Assembly: GCA_009733575.1 (NCBI GenBank)
Contig: ML769493.1
Span: 62,001 to 126,000 of the forward strand
DNA length: 64,000 nt
Origin: Gymnopus androsaceus JB14
Lineage: Eukaryota; Basidiomycota; Agaricomycetes; Agaricales; Omphalotaceae
Direction of reading: 5' to 3'
Shown: positions 47,998 through 59,127 of the stretch, in pieces
Layout of the letters: the number at the start of each line of letters is the position of its first letter
How positions within the stretch are numbered: position 1 is the first letter of the stretch
Translations under genes and position numbers: made by a program
Notes under the pieces: model-generated
Told to the model about the DNA's origin: nothing
Database searches by the model: none
What the model saw: the letters and a program-made list of their open reading frames with translations, nothing else

Positions 47998-48451
47998 CTA
48001 AAGCATCAGTTATTACATTCACAAAATATACAGTAATTGTCTCCCACTCTTGATGCTTTATGGACATATGCCTACAAGAAATTTAATTAGAATGCTCAAA
48101 GCAGAGATGTAGAGCACACCCTCATGAAAGACCAACTATTATGCTCCCCCCATCCACAACCACTTTTTCTTGACAATACTGTACCGTTTCGACCAAGTGT
48201 TCATGGGTAGTGATGCGTGACCTGACCTGTTCACAATTTTTAGTGTTCACAGATGGTAGTGACTGGTGACCAATCTGTGAACTGTTCACTGGGCCTTCAG
48301 ATGCAAGTACTCAGTGATCTGTTGCTTTATTTTTGAACTAAATTGAGGCTATTTTTGAAGATTTTTCAGCAATTCTGATTGATTTTTGAGACTTTTTTTT
48401 TGTTTCAATTGTCATGGTGTTCACAGCTCAAAGTGACCAGTGACAGCTACT

Positions 48452-48708
48452 GTTGAATGTATGATGATATCACTCATCATCTCAGTCATATGACACTATC
48501 AGTCATTGCCAAGGTAGTCTTACTCAGCCTCAGTAGTATCTTAGTAAGTAGCTTTATAGACGACATCATAGGTCATGCACATAGAACATACTAGAAGGAT
48601 ACTACCAAATATGTAATGAATACAGTGCTACAGTATATAAGGACTCCAGTAGTACTGCTAATGATACCAACTTCTACTAGTCTTTTACCTCTCTCTATCT
48701 GCTCTACA
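48452..48708 (+). repeat. Copia LTR, left copy
   Basis: A 257-bp LTR beginning TGTTGAATGTATG and ending GCTCTACA, hence TG...CA. The same sequence occurs inverted at 59128-59793 (interrupted) and, more diverged, at 52582-52834. A TATATAA box lies inside. It is preceded by GCTAC, the same five bases that precede the right-arm LTR, as expected for a duplicated copy. Confidence 0.9.
48634..48640 (+). promoter_or_regulatory. LTR TATA box
   Basis: TATATAA lies about 70 bp before the LTR end, followed by GGACTCC. It is placed as expected for the core promoter of the retroelement. Confidence 0.5.
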
Positions 48709-49501
48709 AGCTTAACCACTTGGTAAGTGCTAGTCACTGCGCCTCCTAGCTTATATGCTGCGCAACAGGTTATGGGCCCCGAGTCCCTCTTGTCGTTGTG
48801 CTTCACAATGATCAGGTTGCCTTTGGCCCTCTTCATGTACACCTTGAGGGCTGTCCCTAGCCTTTGAGTATGGTTGGTGATCACTGTAGGATGGTCATGA
48901 TGTTGGGCTGTAGCATGAATTCAAGCCCCAAAATTTACATACAATACCTTCTTTTCTTTCATGAACCCAGGTACCAGGCTGAGCCTTACATTGCTCCCAC
49001 CAGTATGCTGAAGAAGGGTTTAAAGGCTTCACAGCTCCCTTATTGATGTGAACCATGTGGCACATTGATTATGATACAAATTTTCATCATGATACATCTT
49101 TTTAGATAGATCTACATACAAATTCCCCCTGATGGCTTAAGTCCCTTAAACAATCAAATGATTGATGTGCACTTAATTGTTGCTGCTCATCATGAGATCT
49201 TTCAATCTGCCATACAGGATTTTTAGATAGATCTTAGATAGATCAGATGCTCAGATGGAATGGCTGAGATCTAATGATGGAAAAGCGATCATTGGTTACC
49301 ATGTGTACAGGTGACACGCAACATGAGCGCAATTTGGGTTTCATAGCTGTTTGATAATAACAGCTACTGATCAGTTGTTTTTTACAGATCAACCCAATTT
49401 TTTTCGAAATGTCTTCCACATCTTCCACCGTTAACAACACATCTGGTCTCAACAGTGTTCCCATGCATGATGGTAGTAACCAGACTGTTTAGGCTGCTGG
49501 T

Positions 49502-50369
49502 ATGAAAGCCTATCTCCGGTTTGCCAAACTTTGGCCCTATGTTGATGGGACAAAAACCAAACCTGTGGCTCCAGCAGATGAATCCAATGACCTAAACTAC
49601 CAAACTAAATTTGATGCCTGGAATGAAGCAGATGAGCAAGCCATTGGCACCATCCTCATGAAAATTCCCTATCAATACCATCACCTAGCAACTAAAGCAA
49701 ATGGTGATGATAGGAACTCCAAAGAACTTTGGGAAGCTATCAAAGCTCAGTTTGGTAAAACAGGTATTGCAGGTGTTTATTCGGAGTTCCTTTCTGCCAT
49801 CCACTTCCATGTCAAGGAAGGGGAAAATCCAGTTCCAGCCCTTGGGAACCTGACTTTGATCATTCAGCACTTGACTGAATTGAATATCAAACTTGATGGT
49901 AATTTGCAGGTTCTAATTTATCTTGCAGCTCTTCCTAGTTCGTGGGAAGGGTTCAAGACTTCGGTTCTCACCTCTTGTACTGGCAATAACTGGAATGTTT
50001 CCAACATTTTGATTTTGATCAAAAATGAATGGAATCGTCGCAGCACCAGGCAGCAAACCTCCCTTCAATCTCAGATCAGCAGTGTTAAACGCCACCACTT
50101 GAGTCCCAATTGGAAGAAACAGAAGAAGCAGCGCGGCAAAGGCCAGCAGCAGCAGGACCAGCAATCTGGTTCATCTTCTCAACCCAACAATGGAAAGAAG
50201 CGTGGATCCCGAGGAGGTAGGAAGTACAAAGGGAAGAAGGAAGGCTTTTGAGTCAGTTGAAGTTGCTCAAGGCTTCTGTTGCCCCTAATGACTTTGAGGT
50301 GGAAGCTGAACCCTTCGAGACGATGGAAGCTTTGGAATTTGATTACAAGGACCCCTTCATGCAGTGGCA
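49502..50369 (+). pseudogene. Copia gag, left copy
   Basis: Gag polyprotein of a Ty1/Copia retroelement (UBN2-type gag domain), forming virus-like particles. It starts MKAYLRFAKLWPYVDGTKTK and contains IGTILMKIPYQYHHLATKA, ELWEAIKAQFGKTGIAGVY and LAALPSSWEGFKTSVLTSC. The C-terminal part is basic (KKQRGKGQQQQDQQSGSSSQ). An extra G near 50240 relative to the right copy ends this frame at 50251; the other frame would continue to 50369, where homology stops abruptly. No zinc knuckle (CCHC) is seen. Pol does not follow: the element is cut off here. Confidence 0.85.
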
Positions 50370-51510
50370 AAACCGAACAGGAGAGGAGAGTAATATAGCT
50401 CATAACCATCCCAATGACATGTCCATTAGATACATCGGATCAGTATATTATAGGATTACATGAGCAAAGATGTGATCAGGACATCGCAGCTCTCGTATTT
50501 TAGACATCCACCTTGATTCATTCACATTAAATCGTCGAGCTCATCCATATTGACTTACTATGTAGATATTAGTCGCATTAGTCCCTGCAAATCCAAAGAT
50601 GTTCTCTTAGCAAACCCATTCATATCGAACACCGAGGAGCAACCAAGTATTCAGCTTTAACTTGATGATGAAGACACCTAGGTATGTATATTTTCTAATA
50701 GTATACTCTCTTTTTATACTTTCAATATTTCTTTTCATGACTGGTAAACACACATTGTATTTTATATTACCAAGTCTCAGGATCGCGATGAATAATTATA
50801 ATACTTGATACTGTTATAAATCTGATATCGTACTTTTATGTAATTCCAGTCAAAGATCTCTCCTCCTCAAGATAGCACAGTCCTGACTGTGTCACACTGG
50901 TTAAATTATACATTCGAAGGTCTACTTTGGATTTCATTATTATTTCATTGGGACCAGTGTACATCTTAACTAATCTCGGTATGATTGTGGTACAGTGCTT
51001 TTTAATATTGTACGTCAGAGAAGTGTTGATGAGACTGGCAGTGAAGGAAAACTTAATAAAAAGAGGAGAAAATGCCATATACCATACCAAGTACCACGGC
51101 CCCGGGTATTATTAATTAGCATAGTAAAACCTCCCTCCTTGAGCCAACAGTCAACCTACATAAATGGGAACAGTTGTGCACTGAAATGGCTGACTCCTCA
51201 GCTGGTTGGAGCCACTCTGATCTTTGACTCTCCACTTGGTAGTCTCATTTAATTTTTTCATTACTTTATCGTCTTCATCGACATCAGAGTTTGATGGATT
51301 GATGCTCCATAAGTAGTATATTCCACTAATTTCTTCGTTGATACTTTGAAATGTTGAATACTTAATCTTGGTTGTTCCTCAGTCACTTGTTGATTGAAAA
51401 CTCACTGTCACAACATTGTTAAATAAGCCAGTTCATGTCTTGAATCTTGATAGATTCTCTTCCCTCTTGAGAATGCTGAACACGTGGATAAGCTCAGTTG
51501 GCCTAGAGAG
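50370..51510. other. Unassigned spacer, AT-rich
   Basis: AT-rich sequence between the left duplication arm and the fold-back element. Short frames only. It has no similarity I can see to the Copia element or to other parts of the window. Confidence 0.45.
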
Positions 51511-52215
51511 TATACTCGCGTTTACGGAAAAGTAAACGGTCCGGTATTTTTGAGTGATATCTCAAACAAGCAACTGTAAATTTTCACAATAGTCAAGTTG
51601 TGGAGTTGATTGTTATAGTAGATTTCTGATTTTTTTGACACTGTTAAGCAAAATATCTATGTGGGAATTAGTTGCCTATACTACAGTAATTCTTAAAAAC
51701 TCTCAAAATCTGCAGGACCAGGAGTTTTTTTTTCAAGCTAAGCCATATTCACCATTGGAAAGGACAACATCAAAAATGGGGGTTACAAGTTTCACATTTA
51801 AAAAATCTGTTGATTCAATATCCCAGTTAGCTCCCAAAGTTGCTCTAAATGGGCCAAAAATGGTCAAAATCAGCCAAAATCAGCCAAAACTCGCACATTT
51901 GCAGCTCAAAATGCAGCATTAAATTTAATGTTTTCGCTGAGGTAAGAATGCTAACCCCCACTTTCAATGTCACCCTTTCCAATGGTGAATATGGCTTAGC
52001 TTGAAAAAAAAAATCCTGGTCCTGCAGATTTTGAGAGTTTTTAAGAATTACTTATATAGCAACTAATTCCCACATAGATATTTTGTAAACAGTGTCAAAA
52101 ATCAGAAATCTACTAACAATCAACTCCACAACTTGGACCTAGTGAAAATTCCAAGTTGTTGTTGAGATATCACTCAAAAACACCCGGACCATTACTTTCT
52201 GTAAGCGTGAGTATA
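51511..52215. mobile_element. 705-bp fold-back element with long inverted arms
   Basis: The ends are complementary: TATACTCGCGTTTACGGAAA at the left and GTAAGCGTGAGTATA at the right. The arms (about 51511-51790 and 51940-52215) pair over roughly 275 bp with scattered mismatches, around a loop near 51800-51930. A TA target duplication at the TATA ends and the TATACTCG start suggest a Tc1/mariner or pogo-type non-autonomous element. Confidence 0.8.
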
Positions 52216-52581
52216 TTGCACTCTGAGTCAGATGTGCAAGGACCACTGCATTGGCTTTGAGTTTAATTGTAAAGCAACCTCATTGAAATCAGATGCCGTG
52301 ATCTATTGCTCATTCATATTGATCATACATGCAGCTATTATCCTATTTCACTTGTTCACAGTTGTGTCACTTTGTGCAAGGTTGAAGGAAGTAACTATTA
52401 ACTAACTTATTTTTACAGCATTTAGGCTGTACCTTGATTGGAGGGTGGTACTACATAGGACAATTTTTGTTCTTGGTACAAATGCAAAATCTGTGAGAGA
52501 CATTTCAGATTTTCTATGAGTCAACTCAATTCAGGAGGTTGTAACTTAGTTGGGAGTGGGGTTTCTACATACCACCAACTC
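52216..52581. other. Spacer flanking the Copia 3' LTR
   Basis: AT-rich sequence with no gene. The five bases next to the 3' LTR do not match those next to the 5' LTR, so no target duplication is seen for the full element. Confidence 0.5.
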
Positions 52582-52834
52582 TGTAGTAGAGAGAGGTAAA
52601 AGACTAGTAGAAGTTGTTATCATTAGCAGTACTACTGGAGTCGCTTATATACTGTAGCACTGTATTCATTACATATTTGGTAGTATCCTTCTAGTATGTT
52701 CTATGTGCATGACCTATGATGTTGTCCATAAAGCTACTTACTAAGATACTACTGAGGCTGAGTAAGACTACCTTGGCAATGACTGATAGCGTCATATGAT
52801 CGAGATGATGAGTGATATCATCATATGTTCAACA
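52582..52834 (-). repeat. Copia 3' LTR
   Basis: A 253-bp sequence starting TGTTGAACATATGATG and ending CTCTCTACTACA on the minus strand. A polypurine tract GTGAGGGGGAG abuts its start at 52835-52845, the expected plus-strand primer. It differs from the 5' LTR copies by several substitutions and small indels. Confidence 0.85.
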
Positions 52835-52845
52835 CTCCCCCTCAC
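52835..52845 (-). promoter_or_regulatory. Copia polypurine tract
   Basis: GTGAGGGGGAG on the minus strand lies directly before the 3' LTR, the usual priming site for plus-strand DNA synthesis. Confidence 0.6.
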
Positions 52846-52923
52846 TGAGGTTGTGGAGGTAGAATTCCTCATGTGCTTAAGAAAGCACATGAATCTCACC
52901 TGAGATCCAGTCTCTTGCAAACT

Positions 52924-54414
52924 TTATTTGAAGTCAGCAACAAATTCAATGCCAAGTTGATCTCGGCAATGTTTGAATTTAACCCAAGTGAGATTCTGAG
53001 TTAAAAGATCTGCAACATTCTGATATGTCGGAATATAGTATGGGATCACAAGTCCTGAATCGGTAGTTTCCCTGATGTGGTGATATTGGACATCAATATG
53101 TTTGGTCCAACAATCTTGAGCCTGATTATTGGCCATAAAGATCAAACCCATATTATCACCGAGAAGTGGGAATCCAGTCAGTGGGAATCCAATTTGTCTG
53201 CAACAGTCACTTAAAGCCATATATTCAGCTTCAGTGGAAGATAAAGCAACTGTTTTCTGGAGATACGAAGTCCAGGACACAATTCCCTTGGCCAGTTTGA
53301 GAATATATCCAGTTTGGGATCGATGTGTATCAGGATCTGATGCATGATCAGAATCCAAGTTGGCATAGAAGCCTTCTCCAGAGTTCCCATCATAGACAAG
53401 AAAATATTCAGCGGTACCTATAAAGTAGCAAATAACATAATAAGCCTTGTTCAGATAATCCTGAGAAGGATTTGCTGAATATTGTGACAGTTTTGCCACA
53501 TGGTAGGCTATGTTGGCTCTTGTTCCAAGCGACAGATATAATAAGGAGCCAATCACTTGTTGGTACTCCTGGTGTCTTTTGGGATCAACAGGACCATCAT
53601 ATTTAGAAGGCTGATATCCTGCTGGTAGTGGAGTCTGCGCTACTTTGGCATTTGTTAATTTAAAGCGCTTTATAATCTTTTTAAGATATTCTGACTGATC
53701 TAAGGTCAAACACCACTTAGATCTGTCACGCCTAATGCACATGCCTAAGAACTCCTGTGCTGCACCCAAGTTGCGGCACTCCCAACATTGCATAAATTCA
53801 CGTTTCTTGCGCATGACAAGTTCTTTGTCATTTCCCATGAACAATGCATCATCAATATAGATGATTGCAATTATGGTCTTATTGTTTTCTTTGTAAACAT
53901 ATATGCCGGCATCTGAAGCGCAATGTTTGAAGCCTAGATCCTGGGTCATCAACTTTGTACAAGCGCGCCACCAGGACAAACCAGCTTGCTTCAGGCTGTA
54001 AAGAGATTGGTGTAATCTCCAAACCCTGCTGCTATCCTTGGTGAAGCCTTCAGGTTGTTCCATATAGATCTCCTTGTCTAATTTGCCATATAGAAAGGCA
54101 GTTTTTACATCCAGCATCTCTAGTTCCCAATCTTCTAGGGCAGCTAGTGCAAGTAAAACTCACACTGTTTCATAACGGACAATGGGAGAGAACAATCCAT
54201 CATAATCCACTCTTTCTACTTGAGAATATCCCTTGGCAACAAGTCTAGATTGTTTCCGACCATCTGACTTGATATCAAAGACCCATCTGTTCTTTATGAC
54301 ATTTCTGTTTTTGGGTTGATCAACAATTTCAAATACCTTTGGCTTAACTAGACTGTCAATTTCTTCTTTGCATTTGTCAAGCCATGGTTGCCAGTCCTTT
54401 ACAGGAAGGCGCAT
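52924..54414 (-). pseudogene. Copia reverse transcriptase and RNase H
   Basis: The RT palm begins near 54414 with LVKPKVFEIVDQPKNRNVIK and KNRWVFDIKSDGRKQSRLVA. An in-frame TGA at 54160-54162 splits it where the family usually has an Arg or other residue; a CGA to TGA change would explain it. The frame then continues with EMLDVKTAFLYGKLDKEIYM, IIAIIYIDDALFMGND (YIDD catalytic motif) and FLGMCIRRDRSKWCLTLDQS. RNase H carries SGEGFYANLDSDHASDPDTH, SSTEAEYMALSDCCRQ and TKHIDVQYHHIRE. The end is at 52924. Catalytic YIDD and the RNase H Asp/Glu motifs are intact; only the one stop and the neighbouring breaks disable it. Confidence 0.9.
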
Positions 54415-54488
54415 TAAATCACAAAACTGCTAGTTTCAAACTGTTTCCTTATTTTCAGGAGCCTGAGAAAGCAAATAGTCCAGAAAAG

Positions 54489-55305
54489 CTACTCCCCTTC
54501 ATGAGCCCACTGGGAAATATAATCAATGCTTCCGCGTCCATTCATACTTTCTCCCGAATAATTGTTCACAGGTGGGTCAGGAATGAGATTATTTGCTCTA
54601 GGCTGTTGCCAAGCAGGTTGCCTTTGCCGGGAAGGTCCGGCTTCAGGTTGATCACTGTAAATCTGACGATTCCATCTGATATCAGAACCAATATTACGAG
54701 ATTGACCAGCATTTTGATCAATCTCAGCAGGAGGTGTATCACCGTAAATATTTCCAGGTCTCTGGGTAGGTACTTGTGCTCTTTCAGAGCATCTTACTGT
54801 TGGTGCTGGTTCAGGTTCCATTCCAGGATTGAATGGATTTGGAGGTGGTTGCATAGCACCAGCTCCCCCTTGATCCGCACCATGTTGATCAGGAACTTCT
54901 CCACTGCCTCTTACTTCCTCATCTCCTTCTCCATTTTCTCTATTATTTTGTAGTTCTGTTGGAGCAGGAGGATTAGGTGGAGGAGGAAACTCAGGGTCAT
55001 CATCCTCAATATTCTCATCAGGAGTGGACCCAGATGGTTCGGAATCCTCTTTAAAATCATTATCGTTAATGTCAACTGTAGGTTTTGATGTTGAGCAGCG
55101 TGGAAACCAGCGCTCATCAAATATGGCATTGGAAGAAGTTGCAATTGAATTATTATGTGTGTGCATGAAGCAATAAGCGTTCATTCCCTGTGTATATCCA
55201 ATAAAAATCATTACTTCTGATCTCAGAGCTTGCTTGTTTGGGCGAGTCTCCTTTGGACAATACACATATGCGGTGCATCTGAAAGTCCGAAATTTGGACA
55301 CATTG
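54489..55305 (-). pseudogene. Copia integrase C-terminal/linker region
   Basis: Continues after the hAT insertion with KFRTFRCTAYVYCPKETRPN and VMIFIGYTQGMNAYCFMHTH, the segment between the integrase core and RT. A Pro/Glu-rich linker follows (DDDPEFPPPPNPPAPTELQN). The same region at 62824-63678 differs by one residue (Ala/Thr in GMNxYCF). The frame differs from that of the integrase core, so a frameshift separates them in both copies. Confidence 0.85.
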
Positions 55306-56031
55306 TAGAGGTGGGCACGAATACATACTCGAGTATATTCGTTATTCGTGGTACGAATATTTGTCACCTCAAATCCACTATTTATACTCGAGTATATACT
55401 CGAATATTTGTACAGACATATATTCGCGAATAGATATTCGTGAATAACGAGTATTTTAGGACAAATACTCGAGTATACTTGTGATTAATTAACAACATTA
55501 CAAATAAAGTAAATATAGGCTTGAACATGTAAGTAATAATGTTGAAGTACTATATTAGTGTTTAATAATAATATAAATACAGTCTGTATACATTTCCGAG
55601 TACTATTACATGACACAAAATTGTGGCGGTACTGAGAATTGAACTCTGCTGGTCAGCTATCACAGGAAGGCCTGACCTTAATCCAGAGTCGGCGCCCATA
55701 ACCACTAAGCCACACAGATTTTATTACAGTTACATGTCAATAACATTATATACATATTCAAACATAGCCGAATTAAGTTATATATTGAATTTTTGCTTAA
55801 GTAATGAATACCTCACATGCTCGTGCTAACGAGCACGTGATATCGGCGAATATTCGCGAATATTCATGAATAAAGTACCACGAATATTTGTGACATCAAA
55901 GTGGCTATTTATACTCGAGTAAGTACTCGTGTAACGAATATATTCGTCACTCGTGACTCATTATTCGCGAGTAACAAATGGCTAAATATTCATGAATACT
56001 CATGAATATTCGCTATTCGTGCCCATCTCTA
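55306..56031. mobile_element. 726-bp hAT-type non-autonomous element
   Basis: Inserted in Copia pol with an 8-bp target duplication ACACATTG (55298-55305 and 56032-56039). Termini TAGAGGTGGGCACGAATA and TATTCGTGCCCATCTCTA are inverted repeats with one mismatch. The 8-bp duplication and TAGAGGTGGGC-type ends fit the hAT superfamily. The interior is full of ACTCGAGTA and ATTCGCGAATATTC palindromic units and has no transposase. The second pol copy (62061 onward) has the uninterrupted site CAATGTGTCC, which proves the insertion. Confidence 0.93.
55621..55717 (-). ncRNA. tRNA-like pol III promoter segment inside the hAT element
   Basis: On the minus strand GTGTGGCTTAGTGGTTATGGG matches an A box (TGGCNNAGTGG), and GAGTTCAATTCTC about 60 bp later matches a B box. 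The ends can partly pair as an acceptor stem, but with mismatches, so a functional tRNA is unlikely. It may be a tRNA-derived (SINE-like) insertion or a decayed tRNA gene with an intron carried by the element. Confidence 0.45.
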
Positions 56032-56039
56032 ACACATTG

Positions 56040-57186
56040 GCTTCTTCCCATATCTGATTTTGCAAGGTGTTTTCCAATTTCTATTTTTATCCCATCAGCG
56101 GTGCATAGGTGTCCTGTTATAGACAACATATGCAGTTTGAACACTAAATTCCCACCAGGAAGGCAGTAAGGAGGCCATGTGTCTCATGGCTTCCAATTTC
56201 TCACAGATTGTACAGTTGAATCTTTTGATTTTCCCATTCTGCCGGTGTTCATATGGAGCTGACAGTCCCAGTATGATCCCTTTATCATGGCAAAATTGAC
56301 TGAAATCCTTAGTGACAAATTTGTTATCAACTCTTATTTGTTTTATTTTGATAGCATCTTGGAGGTCCACGAGATTGTAGAATTCCTTGAATGCTTTGAA
56401 TATGTCAGATTTGGCAGCTAGGAGGTATCCTGCACCATATGATGAATGATCATCAAGGATATTCAGTACATATTCATGCTTATGATACAAAATAGTGGGA
56501 AACTCTATAATGTCTATATGGACTAAATCAAAGAGTTTTTTGACACGTTTCTCACTATTGGGATAAGTGTGCTAGTCATTTTACCCTTAGTGCAACCAGG
56601 GCATATTTCTTTGTCCTCATTTGGGATATTTACTTTAGGAAAACCACCTGTTGCCTCAGACGCATGTTGTAAAACATCTTTTGAAGGATGTCCAAGGTGA
56701 CAATGCCATATATCATAGTCAATAGTTTTATGAGCAATCAGATTTTCAGGAATTCTGATGTTTTTGGGAATAAAATCCTTAAAAAGGTCAATCTTGCTCT
56801 TTACTACTTCGGTTTTTAACCAATGTAGAGCATCTGACGAGTTCATGGGGTAACATGTCATAAAGACCTTATGATTGCTCTTAAATCTAAGTGATGTTTT
56901 CTTCTCATCAGCATAGGCATAATAGCCACAGTGCAAGATGCTGCCTTGTGAGAGAAGACAATATGGTGAATGTGGTTGGTAAAATACTGGTTCCAATTTG
57001 GTAATTTGGGTGACATTATTTTCATTGGTATGTTTGATGAGAACAACTCCAGCATGCGTAATATAAGTCTTTGACCGCTTATCAGCAGTCTGGATTTCTA
57101 TTGGTTTTTCTAATTGTTTTAATTCTGTGAAATCTGACTTATATGGCATGGTATGTATTGATGCACCTGAATCTAAGATCCAGATT
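56040..57186 (-). pseudogene. Copia protease end, gag-pre-integrase and integrase core
   Basis: The aspartic protease motif ILDSGASIHTMPYKSDF lies near 57130-57180. The HHCC zinc region reads YDIWHCHLGHPSKDVLQHAS...CPGCTKGKM. A one-base frameshift follows near 56530-56550, then the integrase core NILDDHSSYGAGYLL and IRVDNKFVTKDFSQF. The expected catalytic Glu block (QNGVAER type) reads HRQNGKIKRFNCTI here, so the third catalytic residue is missing. A TGA at 56095-56097 ends the frame after NRTPMHR. The same frameshift, stop and Glu loss occur in the copy at 62061-62806. Confidence 0.88.
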
Positions 57187-57473
57187 TCTTCTTTATACTT
57201 TGCACTTAAAGCAGCAATCTCATCTTTGACATCAGCAAACAGAATATATTTATTAAAAAATATAAGCGGCAGTAAAAATAAGTCTGAATGGCCATTTTGG
57301 CCTTGTGTGATCCGCGCTATTGAATTATTCTGTTGCGATTTTAATGAGTCATGAGATTTTAGTAAAGAAGAATTATGACCGCTTATCAGCAGTCTGGATT
57401 TCTATTGGTTTTTCTAATTGTTTTAATTCTGTGAAATCTGACTTATATGGCATGGTATGTATTGATGCACCTG
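57072..57473. repeat. 98-bp direct duplication at the gag-protease junction
   Basis: The segments 57072-57169 and 57376-57473 are identical direct repeats starting TGACCGCTTATCAGCAG and ending ATTGATGCACCTG. They are separated by 206 bp that carry the end of gag and the protease start. The second copy abuts the gag sequence exactly where the left duplication arm also ends (GCAGTGGCA), marking a breakpoint. Confidence 0.9.
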
Positions 57474-58335
57474 CCACTGCATGAAGGGGTCCTTGTAATC
57501 AAATTCCAAAGCTCCATCGTCTCGAAGGGTTCAGCTTCCACCTCAAAGATCATTAGGGGCAACAGAAGCTTGAGCAACTTCAACTGACTCAAAAGCCTTC
57601 TTCTTCCCTTTGTACTTCCTACCTCCTCGGGATCCACGCTTCTTTCCATTGTTGGGTTGAGAAGATGAACCAGATTGCTGGTCCTTGCTGCTGCTGGCCT
57701 TTGCCGCGTGCTTCTTCTGTTTCTTCCAATTGGGACTCAAGTGGTGGCGTTTAACACTGCTGATCTGAGATTGAAGGGAGGTTTGCTGCCTGGTGCTGCG
57801 ACGATTCCATTCATTTTTTATCAAATCAAAATGTTGGAAACATTCCAGTTATTGCCAGTACAAGAGGTAGAACCGAAGTCTTGAACCCTTCCCACGAACT
57901 AGGAAGAGCTGCAAGATAAATTAGAACCTGCAAATTACCATCAAGTTTGATATTCAATTCAGTCAAGTGCTGAATGATCAAAGTCAGGTTCCCAAGGGCT
58001 GGAACTGGATTTTCCCCTTCCTTGACATGGAAGTGGATGGCAGAAAGGAACTCCGAATAAACACCTGCAATACCTGTTTTACCAAACTGAGCTTTGATAG
58101 CTTCCCAAAGTTCTTTGGAGTTCCTATCATCACCATTTGCTTTAGTTGCTAGGTGATGGTATTGATAGGGAATTTTCATGAGGATGGTGCCAATGGCTTG
58201 CTCATCTGCTTCATTCCAGGCATCAAATTTAGTTTGGTAGTTTAGGTCATTGGATTCATCTGCTGGAGCCACAGGTTTGGTTTTTGTCCCATCAACATAG
58301 GGCCAAAGTTTGGCAAACCGGAGATAGGCTTTCAT
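57472..58335 (-). pseudogene. Copia gag, right copy
   Basis: Same gag as the left copy, from MKAYLRFAKLWPYVDG at 58335. A one-base loss near 57873 (TTCTACCTC against TTCTCACCTC) shifts the frame after EGFKTSVL, giving a premature stop at 57826. Downstream, the basic tail continues in another frame with KKKAFESVEVAQASVAPND. The breaks differ from those in the left copy, so they arose (or were mis-sequenced) after the duplication. Confidence 0.85.
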
Positions 58336-59127
58336 ACCAGCAGCCTAAACAGTCTGGTTACTACCATCATGCATGGGAACACTGTTGAGACCAGATGTGT
58401 TGTTAACGGTGGAAGATGTGGAAGACATTTCGAAAAAATTGGGTTGATCTGTAAAAAACAACTGATCAGTAGCTGTTATTATCAAACAGCTATGAAACCC
58501 AAATTGCGCTCATGTTGCGTGTCACCTGTACACATGGTAACCAATGATCGCTTTTCCATCATTAGATCTCAGCCATTCCATCTGAGCATCTGATCTATCT
58601 AAGATCTATCTAAAAATCCTGTATGGCAGATTGAAAGATCTCATGATGAGCAGCAACAATTAAGTGCACATCAATCATTTGATTGTTTAAGGGACTTAAG
58701 CCATCAGGGGGAATTTGTATGTAGATCTATCTAAAAAGATGTATCATGATGAAAATTTGTATCATAATCAATGTGCCACATGGTTCACATCAATAAGGGA
58801 GCTGTGAAGCCTTTAAACCCTTCTTCAGCATACTGGTGGGAGCAATGTAAGGCTCAGCCTGGTACCTGGGTTCATGAAAGAAAAGAAGGTATTGTATGTA
58901 AATTTTGGGGCTTGAATTCATGCTACAGCCCAACATCATGACCATCCTACAGTGATCACCAACCATACTCAAAGGCTAGGGACAGCCCTCAAGGTGTACA
59001 TGAAGAGGGCCAAAGGCAACCTGATCATTGTGAAGCACAACGACAAGAGGGACTCGGGGCCCATAACCTGTTGCGCAGCATATAAGCTAGGAGGCGCAGT
59101 GACTAGCACTTACCAAGTGGTTAAGCT

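Larger units (their letters stand above)
47441..48087. mobile_element. Outer inverted-repeat element holding nested MITEs
   Basis: Left terminus ATTAAATTTCTTGTAGACAT and right terminus ATGCCTACAAGAAATTTAAT are complementary at 19 of 20 positions. Between them lie a mini-element (47460-47541), a full MITE (47548-47997) and a short imperfect hairpin (TAAAGCATCA...TGATGCTTTA, 47999-48062). The nesting suggests an older inverted-repeat element that received later insertions. No target duplication could be fixed for the outer ends. Confidence 0.5.
46198..50369. repeat. Left arm of the large inverted duplication
   Basis: The sequence is repeated in reverse complement at 57472-62060. It comprises remnant X (46198-47430), a nest of MITEs (47441-48087), flanking DNA, a Copia LTR (48452-48708), leader and gag. 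The right end of homology is sharp, at GCAGTGGCA (50361-50369). The TE part of the two arms is almost identical, whereas 46198-47250 differs from its partner by many one-base indels. The right arm also carries a 406-bp hairpin element that is absent here. Confidence 0.9.

Noticed and set aside
48591..48884. 97-codon frame antisense to the LTR and leader (also 58952-59245)
   Set aside because: Runs through LTR and leader in the wrong direction; repetition reflects the duplicated DNA, not selection.
54384..54953. 189-codon plus-strand frame
   Set aside because: It lies antisense to the Copia linker; the same shadow occurs at 63214-63783. No protein motif.
55306..56031. CRISPR-like regularity of repeats
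   Set aside because: Repeats are palindromic and irregularly spaced, with TIRs and an 8-bp target duplication; this is a eukaryotic transposon.
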